Notes: generated by a model from the letters alone, not told the origin. A stretch of DNA of 64,000 nt from Cheiracanthium punctorium (GCA_038373885.1 JAWZYV010013130.1:124001-188000), one strand, 5' to 3'. Positions 52,901-58,170 are shown, numbered from the stretch's first letter. Numbers and translations: made by a program.

Positions 52901-55189
52901 AAGTGATGAGCTGAATATGAAGAGGTTGGTACTTCTGACATGCAAGTTTTTATAATGCTTATGGCCCTGAAAGTGGCTATAAAAGAAATGAGAAAGTTTT
53001 TAAAATCAGCTCTAGTTAAGGAATATGGAATGTCCTATTTTCAGCACCTCAAACATGTTTCAGCAAATGTTAAATTTAAAAATTATGTAACATCAAAAGT
53101 AGTTCACAAAATTTTAAATAACTTAACCTGCTTACCTTGTTTTCAATAAAAATGATTTTAAGTCCAATTAAATTGTTTTAAAACATTATCTGTGTTTGCT
53201 TTGCACTGCTTTGTATATGAGTCTATTTCCCTTAGTAAGTATATTGTATCAACTCAATTTTAAATTACAGTTATCTTTTATGTAGATCTGTCTGCAGATC
53301 CAAAAATCCCTTGATTAGTGTGATTAATGAATCCTTCAAATATACTGCACTCATCAAGATTTTCCTGTATTTGTTAAATCCAAATATATTCTAATAATGC
53401 GTTATATTTTTCATATTGTAGGCCATTCAGGGATCGTTAAGGTCGCAGATAAATTTTGGTTTCTGATCCTGGTGCTGCAGATTGATACAGAAAATTCTGC
53501 TAGTGGGCATCATATTACTTCTGAATACTAAATAGTGCTTCGATCATTAGTGGTATTGTGTAAGAATTAAGATACCTTAAGATAAAAGTTAAATTTGCTA
53601 TACATAACAGGAAATGGAAACTTCAAAGGGGTTGAAAGTCCTTTTTCCCTAAAGACTTCATTAACTACCCATTTACTTCAGCTGATAGCTTGATGCAATA
53701 AAATTAAATAGCCTGCTCTGTTTACCAAAATTTAATGTTAATTAATGAATATACAGTGAAACTTCAATGAGCAACTCCTCCTCTAATGACCCATTTTATA
53801 AGGCACCATTTTCTTTTTTACCCTATCTACTTAGAGTAAAAGATTCTCTATAAGAGACCACATAACCCTCTATAAGCGACTGCATCCAGTTCACTGTCAA
53901 AACTTTTCTAGTATTTTCCCAGAAGCAATATAAACAAAAACCACATTCCAAACCATCACTCTACTGAAAATTGACATGAGGTGCAAATACATGTACACAT
54001 CACATACAAATCTTGTAGGTTAGAGAAGAAATGAGCAATTTTACCGTAGGAGTAAAGTATTGATATGATCGAGTAACGCAACAAAAGAAATTCAGAGAGG
54101 AAGTTGGCAGCTACTTTTGGTTGTGGGAAAAGTAAAACCAAATTATGGCTAATTAAGAATGCATGAAGAATATCAGGATAAATGTTCTTTTATCAGATGT
54201 AAAGAATAAATTAGAAGTACTCTCAGAGATGGAAAAAAAAAAAAAAGATGAAACAATCCGTAGTTTCAGAACATTTTATTAAAATTTTAAATTTTAAAAT
54301 ATGTATAGCTACTGATGTATTAGTGGAAAATTTGATAAATAACAACAAACAAAATTTTCCAGCATTTTTTTATTCTTAGCTAACAAATGTGCATACTTAT
54401 TTGAGAGACCACGTTCCTTAATCACCGATTTTTCACGGAACAGAAGGCAGTTGCTCCCGAGAAGTTTCAAAATACGTATTTTTTAATTTTAAATACATTT
54501 TAACTAATTAAATGTGTGGATTTAAACTGCATACCTGTCCATTATTGCAGAATTCAAGAAACTAAATTAATTAATCCTACTCAGACCATAAAGTAGAAAA
54601 TGATTAAATTTGAATCGCACCTGAAAGCAAAGTTTTGTGAGAAAGAAGGGAAAAAAAAAAAAAAAAAAAACGCGAATAATTGCATGTGTAATAAGTAAAG
54701 TAACTAGTTTTAAATTATGATAATAAATGATACATGCAAGACTTCTACATCTTTTAAAATGAAATATTAGGGCAGCTGTTTAACTATAAGAAATACTGTA
54801 AATAATTAAGATGGGAAGAAAAATACATGTATCATTAAAAGTTAAATACATACACCACCACACATTCCTGTCTGGCCAGATGTCTTTCGACTTCCTTTTT
54901 CCCATGGTTCTAAATGAGTTACCTAAAACAAAATTCATAAGTGAAAATTCAAAAGCTGTACAAATTTTGCAGTGTAGATAAATATGTATATGTACTGTAT
55001 GAAACACATACATACCTGATAATAAATCTCATCAATGACTTCATGGTATGTTTTGAGTTGATATAAATTTACTTTAAAATAATGAGATGATAAAATATTT
55101 GTTAAAATTAAATTATTTAAATTCATTGTTTTTTCATTCCCCCATAATGGTAAGGAGTTATTCTTTTTGTCAGCAATTCCAGGAGCCAT
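11500..55189 (-). CDS. PRPF38B: PRPF38B pre-mRNA-splicing factor 38B, whole coding span (7 exons)
   Basis: This is a PRP38-family spliceosome factor. Prp38 proteins act in the nucleus with the U4/U6.U5 tri-snRNP during activation of the spliceosome. The joined exons (174, 69, 152, 61, 266, 186 and 256 bases) give 387 residues plus stop, with every junction in frame and every intron GT-AG. Residues about 12-190 form the PRP38 domain, with family hallmarks such as [44 protein letters not shown] and [11 protein letters not shown]. Residues about 240-387 are an Arg, Ser, His and Asp-rich tail like the RS tails of splicing factors. From memory, the human protein is about 546 residues, so the tail here is short. 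Introns are 93, 11,009, 7,249, 20,763, 1,507 and 1,904 bases. The start has an A at -3 and aligns with the family. This is the only gene here that looks functional. Confidence 0.95.
11953..13000. mobile_element. piggyBac-like element with transposase remnant, in intron 6
   Basis: TTAA flanks (11953-11956 and 12997-13000) enclose inverted ends CCCCTTCAGGACAGA and, read inverted, CCTGTTCAAGACAAA. The element is about 1.05 kb, shorter than an autonomous piggyBac, so it is an internally deleted copy. A transposase N-terminus remnant lies at about 12440-12526. Confidence 0.65.
12440..12526 (-). pseudogene. piggyBac transposase N-terminal remnant
   Basis: From ATG 12526 the minus strand reads [19 protein letters not shown], then FFL before a stop caused by a run of A/T bases. 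The LSDEEIAKL motif near the start is characteristic of piggyBac-like transposases in animals. The catalytic domain is absent. Its place inside a TTAA-bounded element supports the assignment. Confidence 0.6.
13661..13846 (-). CDS. PRPF38B: PRPF38B exon 6 (residues 241-302 plus part of 303)
   Basis: A 186-base exon encoding [20 protein letters not shown], then an Arg/Glu-rich helix ([17 protein letters not shown]) and a His-rich run ([14 protein letters not shown]). The acceptor used here is ctgtag at 13847. A second AG nine bases downstream (catacag) is also in frame and would remove three residues. The donor is CG/gtaaaa at 13660. Confidence 0.9.
14055..14250 (+). mobile_element. Tigger-like MITE fragment
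   Basis: Next to a TA, the sequence starts CAGTATGGAACCTCTTATCT and continues with GAGTTATCCAGAATC. This is the left end of the element intact at 17829-18295. A shared internal stretch (AAGTTTTTTTT to TTTTTCTAGT) is recognisable, but no right TIR was found. Confidence 0.6.
15354..15619 (-). CDS. PRPF38B: PRPF38B exon 5 (residues 153-240 plus part of 241)
   Basis: A 266-base exon with acceptor ggtag at 15620 and donor AAG/gtaatt at 15353. It encodes [18 protein letters not shown], then [15 protein letters not shown], closing the PRP38 domain. It continues into a less conserved acidic linker ([19 protein letters not shown]). The acceptor has a weak pyrimidine tract. A 19-base T run lies just past the donor in intron 5. 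Confidence 0.95.
16796..17047 (+). pseudogene. Relic of uncharacterised arthropod repeat protein, N-terminal part
   Basis: A degraded frame reads [20 protein letters not shown] with a CxxC pair (codons at 16835 and 16844), then KKQKRNIT and CYFCMT with a second CxxC. I recall a multicopy arthropod protein family with this N-terminus (NSFCYICG, then DCYFC) and no assigned function. The hAT element at 17048 interrupts it, and the rest continues at 26929. Stops and deletions show it is dead. The family match is from memory and needs a search. Confidence 0.55.
17829..18295 (+). mobile_element. Tigger-like MITE inside the Tigger relic
   Basis: TA-flanked TIRs: CAGTATGGAACCTCTTATCT on the left and, inverted, CAGTGTAGAACCTGTTATCC on the right. 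The 467-base interior is non-coding. A second, broken copy lies at 14055. Confidence 0.75.
18459..18638 (+). mobile_element. Short hAT-like MITE, about 180 bases
   Basis: Flanked by GTGAAGCG (18451-18458) and GTGAAGTG (18639-18646), an 8-bp TSD with one change. It starts CAGGGCCTTATTATTA; the right end TTGGGTGCTA is a weak inverted match. Confidence 0.5.
19012..19364 (+). mobile_element. hAT MITE, 353 bases (GTTGCCAGGC ends)
   Basis: Ends TAGGGTTGCCAGGC and, inverted, TAGCGTTGCCAGGC. Flanks GGCTTGGG (19004-19011) and GGCTTAGG (19365-19372) make an 8-bp TSD with one change. GCCGGACA motifs recur inside, in subterminal inverted positions. Confidence 0.8.
19459..19668 (+). mobile_element. hAT MITE, 210 bases (family M1, copy 1)
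   Basis: Ends CAGGTATGGGCAACC and, inverted, CACATATGGGCAACC. A perfect 8-bp TSD, TGTTAAAG, lies at 19451-19458 and 19669-19676. A second copy in opposite orientation lies at 63419-63616. Confidence 0.9.
19914..20120 (+). mobile_element. hAT MITE, 207 bases
   Basis: Ends CAGTGGTTTCCAAACT and, inverted, CAATGGTTCCCAAACT. Flanks CTCTGGAT and CTCTAGAA are a decayed 8-bp TSD (6 of 8). The interior has the GGGCCGCGACCC hairpin common in such MITEs. Confidence 0.75.
20350..21570. other. AT-rich interior of the large hAT, nothing recognised
   Basis: No coding frame, TIR or repeat that I can support. Confidence 0.4.
21590..21660. repeat. C/G-run hairpin
   Basis: Runs of about ten C and thirteen G bases flank a GAATCCACG core, then GCTCTGGGGG and CCCCCCCAGAGC pair as a stem. 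It resembles the ends of hAT MITEs in this window but has no clear partner end. Confidence 0.5.
22158..22388 (+). repeat. SINE family A, copy 2
   Basis: The A box is TGGCCGAGTGG; the B-box region is GGTCCCGCGTTTGGGCC. The body has TTTTCTCCAGATTTAACGTG. It inserted in the Tigger relic and is directly followed by a family B SINE. Confidence 0.8.
22389..22562 (+). repeat. tRNA-derived SINE, family B, copy 1
   Basis: The head has GTGGCTGAGCGCATAGCGCT and GTGCCTGGTTCAAACTC (A- and B-box like). The tail AGAAAAAACCCACATAGTGC matches the complement of the copy at 22983 and, more weakly, 38090. Confidence 0.65.
22983..23190 (-). repeat. SINE family B, copy 2
   Basis: On the minus strand it reads GGTGCCTGGTTCAAAACC (B box), CGCGTCCGCC, and a body ending in AATTGACCGTAATCC. 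It shares GGTGCACTCCGTAGG on the plus strand with the tail of copy 1. Confidence 0.6.
23415..23573. mobile_element. pogo/Tigger-type MITE, 159 bases
   Basis: TA flanks; ends CAGTGAAACCTGTCTAA and, inverted, CGGTGGAACCTGCTAAA. The inside holds an inverted GGTCACCTT/AAGGTGGTCAC pair. Confidence 0.7.
24213..24449 (-). pseudogene. hAT transposase C-terminal dimerisation domain
   Basis: The frame reads [20 protein letters not shown], then [20 protein letters not shown], the canonical hAT family C-terminal dimerisation motif (P-x-SNA-x-x-ER-x-FS). Upstream residues continue in another frame at 24477-24690 ([20 protein letters not shown]), so a frameshift separates them, and a SINE then cuts the frame. 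Dead transposase, read on the minus strand. Confidence 0.85.
24702..24930 (+). repeat. SINE family A, copy 3, with target-site duplication
   Basis: A full-length copy of 229 bases flanked by CTGAAAATGATTT (24689-24701) and CTGAAAATTATTT (24931-24943), a 13-base TSD with one change. It starts GGCCTCACCATGGC, has GGTTCCGGGTTCGGGTCC (B box), and ends in ACAACAACAA. The TSD fixes the limits of the family and fits LINE-type target-primed insertion. Confidence 0.9.
26405..26590 (-). repeat. SINE family A, copy 4
   Basis: On the plus strand it shows AGGACTTTTTAAGGGAG, AATATCTGGAGAAAATCG and GATCGACAGCCACACGAG, the complement of the family A body and head. Confidence 0.7.
26929..28960 (+). pseudogene. 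Relic of uncharacterised arthropod repeat protein, central and C-terminal parts
   Basis: This continues the relic at 16796-17047 on the far side of the hAT insertion. Recognisable blocks in shifting frames: [10 protein letters not shown] next to the hAT end, [11 protein letters not shown] at about 27012, [13 protein letters not shown] at about 27155, [10 protein letters not shown] at about 27228, [13 protein letters not shown] at 28599, and [18 protein letters not shown] and MTGDYCW at 28795-28880. The order matches the multicopy arthropod family I recall (DLVRDLNL, WRLFIDSSK, KEKAAW, FHQDI-EKRYQ, DYCW). Many stops; no function known to me. A hAT-like insertion (27826-28461) sits between the blocks. 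Confidence 0.55.
27826..28461. mobile_element. hAT-like element, about 636 bases
   Basis: Ends TAGATGTGCCAAGTTTC and, inverted, CAGATGTTCCAAGTCTC. An AGTTA lies on each side, giving a short TSD of 5-6 bases. It splits the repeat-protein relic. The interior is AT-rich and non-coding, with an A run at 28402-28420. Confidence 0.5.
29268..29482. mobile_element. hAT MITE, 215 bases, with G and C runs
   Basis: Starts CAAGGGCGGATTAAAG; inverted right end CAGTGGCGGATTATTG. Flanks CTCACGCG (29260-29267) and CTCACGGG (29483-29490) are an 8-bp TSD with one change. Confidence 0.8.
30030..30856. mobile_element. hAT-like element with perfect CAGAGATGCCAAC TIRs
   Basis: Perfect 13-base inverted ends. Flanks GGTAAG (30024-30029) and GGTTAG (30857-30862) suggest a 6-bp TSD with one change. 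The TIR shares TGCCAAC with the 24040 and 48307 elements. Subterminal CAGTAG/CCGTAGTA motifs; no protein seen. Confidence 0.75.
31155..32532. mobile_element. TA-target DNA element, 1.4 kb (family R, copy 1)
   Basis: TIRs of 21 bases with one mismatch (GCGTAATTTATGGAAGAAAC, inverted CCGTAATTTATGGAAGAAAC) flanked by TA. About 600 interior bases (31463-32074) recur at 41740-42332. No transposase recognised; an A run of about 29 bases lies near 31939. Probably a non-autonomous Tc1/mariner or related element. Confidence 0.7.
33253..35440 (-). mobile_element. Tigger element, about 2.2 kb
   Basis: Left end after a TA: CAGTCGGACCCGCATTTAAC. The right end is divergent but has the inverted core CCCATTTAACGAGGG near 35430. 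It carries a nearly complete but frameshifted Tigger transposase on the minus strand. G and T runs at 35220 and 35351 lie near the 5' side. Confidence 0.8.
33406..34920 (-). pseudogene. Tigger (pogo superfamily) transposase, two frameshifts, third catalytic Asp changed
   Basis: Starts at ATG 34920 with [20 protein letters not shown], a CENP-B/psq-type helix-turn-helix. A one-base shift near 34790-34800 is needed to reach [16 protein letters not shown] and the second DNA-binding domain ([16 protein letters not shown]). The DDE domain follows: first Asp in [12 protein letters not shown]; second in IVDNCSSH, after another shift near 34165; the third position reads [12 protein letters not shown] where the family has LQPxDQGVI, so Asp is replaced by Asn. 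An acidic tail ends [19 protein letters not shown] cut-and-paste enzyme, inactive on two counts. Confidence 0.88.
35574..36345. mobile_element. Palindromic element with arms of about 300 bases
   Basis: Left arm about 35574-35890 and right arm about 36000-36345 are inverted copies: for example GTTACAACTTTATTTGTGAG against CTCACAAATAAAGTTGTAAC, and GGAGATGCACCATGTTACTT against a matching complement at 36120. About 110 bases separate the arms. No TSD or protein seen; it lies 38 bases from exon 4. Confidence 0.75.
36383..36443 (-). CDS. PRPF38B: PRPF38B exon 4 (residues 132-152), small exon
   Basis: A 61-base exon too short to stand out as an open frame. The acceptor is cttag at 36444 and the donor gtacgt at 36382. 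The first base completes Arg132, then the exon reads [20 protein letters not shown], matching the family segment that follows FMYIR. Introns of 7.2 kb and 20.8 kb flank it, so it is easily missed by gene finders. Confidence 0.95.
36858..37468. mobile_element. piggyBac-type MITE, 611 bases
   Basis: TTAA at both ends; TIR CCCGTAAGCAGGCGTGC with inverted partner CCCGTAAGCAGGTGTGC (16 of 17). Each end also has an inner palindrome, GCTGGGGTAAATCTCACCCC on the left and TGGGGTAAGATTTACCCCA on the right. Confidence 0.85.
37930..38160 (-). repeat. SINE family B, copy 3 (diverged)
   Basis: Shares GGTTACGGCCAATTATCT and GGGATTGCGCTCCATAC with the family B body at 22983, in the same orientation. A CTTT microsatellite lies inside. 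Confidence 0.55.
38179..39939. mobile_element. hAT element, 1.76 kb, non-coding remnant
   Basis: Ends CAGGGCACGAAATTAGCAG and, inverted, CAGGGTGAGAAATTGGGAG. A perfect 8-bp TSD, GGTGCCAA, lies at 38171-38178 and 39940-39947. The interior has a GC-richer half with a GCGGAAGACC/GGTCTTCCGC-type stem and an AT-rich half; no transposase frame survives. Confidence 0.85.
39961..40194 (+). pseudogene. Tc1-type transposase C-terminal fragment
   Basis: The frame reads [26 protein letters not shown], an in-frame TAA at 40066, then [20 protein letters not shown] and [14 protein letters not shown] before TGA. [19 protein letters not shown] is the third catalytic block of Tc1 transposases. Only the last 77 codons remain. 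It begins 21 bases past the hAT right end at 39939. Confidence 0.88.
40671..41111. mobile_element. hAT MITE, 441 bases
   Basis: Perfect 8-bp TSD CAACAGAT (40663-40670, 41112-41119). Ends CAGTAGCGAAGCCAGG and, inverted, CAGGGGTGTAGCGAG. A G run and a C run meet at about 40786-40804. Confidence 0.88.
41141..41345 (+). mobile_element. Fragment of the 46284-type hAT-like element
   Basis: Begins CAGGGATGCTACAGCTAAAA and CAGTTTGTCTCAGCATCGTC, matching the left 200 bases of the element at 46284. No right end found. Confidence 0.75.
41602..42332. repeat. Family R, copy 2 (truncated)
   Basis: Left end ATAATTTACGGAAGAAACG resembles the TIR at 31155. 41740-42332 parallels 31463-32074, including CAGCAAATTGTTTGTTTTA and CGGTAGAGTGCTCC. 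The right TIR is missing. Confidence 0.7.
42892..43040 (-). repeat. SINE family A, copy 5
   Basis: On the minus strand it starts GGCCTCACCATGGCTGAGTG, has GAAGTGTGAATGACTTGGG and runs into TTTTTTCCAGATGTAACTG, ending early. Confidence 0.75.
43178..43418. mobile_element. piggyBac-type MITE, 241 bases
   Basis: TTAA at both ends; inner inverted ends CCCTTTCCAGATGG and CCCTTTCTGGATGG (inverted). Non-coding. Lies 274 bases from exon 3. Confidence 0.75.
43693..43844 (-). CDS. PRPF38B: PRPF38B exon 3 (residues 82-131 plus part of 132)
   Basis: A 152-base exon with acceptor ctttcag at 43845 and donor AG/gtaatt at 43692. It begins [20 protein letters not shown] and ends GFMYI plus the first two bases of an Arg codon, the core of the PRP38 domain. 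The split AG|A codon is completed by exon 4, which confirms the junction. Confidence 0.96.
44364..44493. mobile_element. Hairpin MITE, 130 bases
   Basis: Ends CTGCTAGCTTGCCTAGATCT and, inverted, CTGCTAGCTTGCCTAGATAT, followed by TTCAAG on both. No clear TSD. Superfamily unknown. Confidence 0.7.
45383..45548. mobile_element. pogo/mariner-type MITE, 166 bases
   Basis: TA flanks; ends CAGTCAACTCC and, inverted, CAGTCAACCCC. Several inverted TATAGTGAAC motifs inside. Confidence 0.75.
45902..45948. repeat. A-rich / GAAA microsatellite
   Basis: An A run followed by GAAA repeats. Confidence 0.7.
46440..46575 (-). repeat. SINE family A, copy 6 (3' body only)
   Basis: On the minus strand it reads TTTTCTCCAAATGTAACGTG, GTTAGAACCCCTTAGAAAGT and CCTACCAAGGCACCCTCC. 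The tRNA-like head is missing. Confidence 0.8.
47401..47600. repeat. T-run rich stretch
   Basis: T runs at 47397-47415, 47471-47480 and 47584-47597 within the element at 46284; low complexity only. Confidence 0.5.
48736..49233. mobile_element. piggyBac-type MITE, third layer of the nest
   Basis: TTAA at both ends; CCCTTTGAGGCGCAA on the left and, inverted, CCCTTTAACGCGCAGTG on the right. It carries the long hairpin described next. Confidence 0.75.
48764..48994. repeat. Near-perfect 110-base inverted repeat (hairpin)
   Basis: Left arm 48764-48873 and right arm 48885-48994 are reverse complements with one mismatch seen (ATTGCC against GTTGCC), around the 11-base loop CAGCTGGCTGT. Arms contain GATGGCGGACGATCG and CCCTTTTTTGACG. 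Such close arms imply recent origin or repair by copying. Confidence 0.95.
49797..51260 (+). pseudogene. mariner-family transposase, DD41D-like, broken
   Basis: Starts [20 protein letters not shown]. After a TGA, a second helix-turn-helix stretch reads [21 protein letters not shown] hAT MITE cuts it at 50136. Beyond it come the catalytic blocks: [12 protein letters not shown] (first Asp), [13 protein letters not shown] (second Asp), and KSPDMSP, a frameshift, then [20 protein letters not shown] (third Asp). It ends GLILEIKM. Spacing from second to third Asp is about 41 residues once the shift is bridged, which would place it with the DD41D (rosa-like) group rather than DD34D mariner. That assignment is inference. 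Confidence 0.82.
50136..50552. mobile_element. hAT MITE inside the mariner, 417 bases
   Basis: Perfect 8-bp TSD AATCTGAT (50128-50135, 50553-50560). Ends CAGTGGCGCACACAAG and, inverted, CAGGCGTGCACACAGG. A G-rich left and a C-run right side. Confidence 0.93.
52772..53507. mobile_element. Unclassified DNA element, 736 bases, CCC ends, 8-bp TSD
   Basis: Perfect 8-bp TSD CATCATAT (52764-52771, 53508-53515). Ends CCCGGTAGCAGAA and, inverted, CCCACTAGCAGAA. GCTGCAGATTGAT occurs near both ends in direct orientation. An open frame at 52940-53149 ([33 protein letters not shown]) matches nothing I know. CCC starts with an 8-bp TSD do not fit hAT (CA), piggyBac (TTAA) or Tc1 (TA). Confidence 0.75.
53754..53899. 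mobile_element. Possible pogo-type MITE
   Basis: Starts after TA with CAGTGAAACTTCAATGAG; a weak inverted end, CAGTGAACTGGATGCAG, is near 53899. Internal TCTATAAG repeats. Limits uncertain. Confidence 0.4.
54854..54922 (-). CDS. PRPF38B: PRPF38B exon 2 (residues 59-81)
   Basis: A 69-base, phase-0 exon behind a short 93-base intron. The acceptor is ttttag at 54923 and the donor gtatgt at 54853. It encodes [20 protein letters not shown] followed by CGG, nearly the same as the matching stretch of the animal PRPF38B family. The next intron is 11 kb and holds many transposons. Confidence 0.95.
55016..55189 (-). CDS. PRPF38B: PRPF38B exon 1 (residues 1-58)
   Basis: The exon starts at ATG 55189 (context AAAATGG) and runs through [19 protein letters not shown] and [13 protein letters not shown] to a CAG/gtatgt donor at 55016/55015, phase 0. 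Immediately upstream on the minus strand a pyrimidine-rich stretch ends in an AG at 55210-55209. The exon may therefore begin at 55208 behind a 5' UTR intron whose leader exon lies at higher coordinates. That part is inference; no promoter was identified. Confidence 0.95.
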
Positions 55190-55391
55190 TTTAAATACTA
55201 CAGAAAACCTAGAAAAGAGAAATTTACATAAGTATTGCCTTTATTAATATACATTCACTTGCAAAAGTTAAGCACGGAGAGGAAAATGCGAATTTCCAGA
55301 AGCCAATCAGAATTGAAGAAGATGCAATTCGCTGCAGAGGTAGATGGAAGTATGCAAATATGTTAGTAACAACAAATACCACAACAATACC

Positions 55392-56206
55392 ATAAGTTAG
55401 TAATAACAAATACCGAATATTCGGTATACTGCCTATTTGGCAGACTAACCAAATATTCGGTTCGGCCGAATACTTAAATATTTAGCAACCGAATAGTAAA
55501 CAAATTTAAGTATTCACCAAACAGTAAACAAATACATATTTTTTATATCATGAATGAAACATATAGTATAGTACCATAGTACTAAATTGATTCAAGTTGC
55601 TACTTACTAATATCACATGTGAATAAGCGTTAGAAACCCTTAGAAAGTCCTCCTACCAAGGCACCCCCATCCTTGGCAGGTAGCTCTAACGTAGCGTTCC
55701 ACAATCACACAAAAAACCAATATCACAATGAAATTAGTTTTAATGTAAGAAAACACTTAGATGTTAAATTTGAATTTTGTTGCTTTTCAATTTTTCTTAA
55801 ATCTTATGACACATTACATTAACCTTGCTATTACTAACTGATTTAAATTTGAAACAGTAACGAGGAAAAAAAACTCATAACATTAAGTGTTCATAAATAT
55901 GTAAAGTTAATTAACTGCTAATTTTTTAATAAAATATGCAGGTAAAAAAAATTACCAGCATTTCACTAATATTTAAAAAAGTTATTAATAATATATAAAG
56001 GAAACACACTTGGATATTAAATTTTGCAGCATTTTAATTTTTGAAGTTTTACACCATATGAAATATTGCTTAAGAAAAAACTAATTAAATTAATCATTGC
56101 AATGAAAGTTTAATAAGTTTAATAAATGTTAACCAAGTATTCGGTATTCGGCCGAATATTCGGTATTTGTTATTCGGCAAAATATGGTATTCTGTGCATC
56201 CCTAAT
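55392..56206. mobile_element. hAT-like element with CCGAATATTCGG subterminal repeats
   Basis: Right end inverted reads TAGGGATGCACAGAATACC, then ACAAATACCGAATATTCGG. The left side has AACAAATACCGAATATTCGG, but the outermost TIR is lost. A SINE A body (55611-55722) is nested. It lies about 200 bases upstream of the PRPF38B start codon. Confidence 0.65.
55611..55722 (+). repeat. SINE family A, copy 7 (3' body)
   Basis: Reads ATGTGAATAAGCGTTAGAAA, CCTCCTACCAAGGCACCCCC and GTAGCGTTCCACAATCAC, the 3' part of family A. Confidence 0.8.
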
Positions 56207-56362
56207 TGTAAGTGCTGATAGAAGGTGTTTAAAACTTTTGTACAATTTGTTTTCAAGACATACGTGTTTCTATGACTTCCAGAAGATGAATGGAAGATTT
56301 AAAAGTAAAATGACGGATAGTATAAAATCATTTAAAAACAGTTAAAAACGCATTAAAATCCG

Positions 56363-57280
56363 TTATGTAGCACTTTCGGTGGCAGCCACCACCTTCTTCA
56401 GCACAGGTCTTAGTTCTAAATGGCCAGCTCTCTTCCTCAGTAAGGCTTCCATATTCAGGGCATAATAACTATTTTTGTAATTGGCGAGTTTTTGGCTATT
56501 GTTAAAGTTGATTTCTATGGGGCGTTCTTGGGCTATTTTTGCGAGGGCAGTAGTGGTTTTATTGAATTTAATGTCAGTTTGATGTTCCTTTTTTCGGTCT
56601 TTGATTTTTCGTTTTGTCATGCCAATATAGCATCCTGGTTTATTAGTACTATTGTCTGTAAAGCTTAATTTATAAATACCGGCGGTTTCATCAGGATTAA
56701 TATTATCTTTATCACTGCGAATGCGTTTGAAAATATTTTGATTGGGTTTTATGGGGATTTTGATATTTTTCTTTGCGGCTTCATTTGTGATTTTTAGGGC
56801 GGCTCCCCTGCAGTAGGGAATGGCATTGGTAAATTTTAGTTTCGGATTTTGATAGTTATTAATTTGCTCCAGTTTTTTGATTCTCTTTTTGAAAAGGTTT
56901 TTTACTATTGATTTTGGATACCCTGCGTTTTTACATTGTGTTTTAATAAACTGGAATTCTTCATTGAGCAGTTTTTCGTTTTAGCATACTTTAATTGCGC
57001 GATTGGCATAGGAACGTATGGCGGCTATTTTGAATTTGTATGGAGTTTTTGAATTAAAATGTACTATTTCGTTATTATTGGTGGCTTTTCTAAAAACTGT
57101 AGTATTAATATTATTCTTCATATCTCTATTGATTTTGACATCTAGGTTGTTAATGTTGGCATTTTCCTCTATTTCTATGGTGAATTGTATGTTATTGTCT
57201 ATTGAGTTGATTTATTTGAGGATATTTTCAGTTTCACTTTTGTTATTTAATTTAATTATGCGATTTAATTAAGAAATTAT
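56363..57280 (-). pseudogene. Penelope-like retroelement, RT C-terminus plus GIY-YIG endonuclease, broken
   Basis: Read on the minus strand: FTIEIEENANINNLDVKINR, then TTVFRKATNNNEIVHFNSKT and IAAIRSYANRAIKVC (end of the reverse transcriptase), a stop, NEEFQFIKTQCKNAGYPKSI, and further on GIYKLSFTDNSTNKPGCYIG with MTKRKIKDRKKEHQ. GIY and YIG, 16 residues apart, with downstream Arg and His define the GIY-YIG endonuclease of Penelope-like elements. It ends near 56363. In-frame TAAs at about 56975 and 57210 and the missing N-terminal half show it is dead. A matching N-terminal half is at 1-429. Confidence 0.88.
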
Positions 57281-57482
57281 GAAAAGGACTTTTAAAAGAT
57301 GATATAATTATTCTAAGCACTATGATTTAGAAAAAGAATGATTTGCTTTCAAAAAAACTAGTTTTTCAAACTGATTACCCAGACAGCACATAAGCTTAAA
57401 TCAAGCTTGACGTTTCTTTGAATTTGACGTATTAATACAAGCTTGACAGTTCAATTCATTTTAAGATTGCAGCAAGCTTGGA

Positions 57483-57487
<5 letters not shown>

Positions 57488-57540
<53 letters not shown>

Positions 57541-57541
57541 T
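57488..57541. repeat. A run followed by (GA)n microsatellite
   Basis: About 29 A bases and then about 12 GA units. Confidence 0.95.
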
Positions 57542-57991
57542 TAGCAAATATTTTCCCACCGAATTTAAGTCATTTGAACTGTCAACCTTGAATACAACTT
57601 GATTACTGCTTGATTTGGAAAGCCACATCCACATAACAAATAAATTATAATCAGTCATAAATGTACTTGACCATAGAATTCAAAAAATAGATCCTATGTT
57701 TCCAAATATTGAAATTCTTCAAAATAAAATACAAATATACTACAAAATTGATTTCAAAATCAGTCGTTTGTCTCGATTTTGGCCAATATTGCCCAACATG
57801 AGTGTTGCGATATTGAAAGTTTTAAAACGTGTGTTGCTTTTAAGTTTATATTATGCTTATTTCCCTATACTAATTTTGATTCATACCATGGAAAAATAAA
57901 AGATGCAGATCAGCATCGGGCAATACTGATCACTCTCCCCAAAACATGGCGTGACAACCATAACAGTCACTTCAAACTTTATTCATGTCAC

Positions 57992-58170
57992 CTCGAGTCA
58001 GATTGGCATGGTGGTTAGGACACTGGCTTCCCACACCTTAGGTCCCGAGATCGATCGTGAACGCTAGACGGAAACAGATTAATATAACTTGAGGTTTCAA
58101 CGTAGAGGGGAAAATGCATGGGAAAATGAAATTTATGGGGCGAGTTCACCGACCGGCGCCCCATGTATTT
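57992..58170 (+). repeat. tRNA-derived SINE-like sequence, family C
   Basis: A-box-like TGGCATGGTGGTTAGGACAC and B-box-like GGTCCCGAGATCGATCGTG occur about 30 bases apart, followed by a GC-richer body with GAGTTCACCGACCGGCGCC. Distinct from families A and B. No TSD found. Confidence 0.6.
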
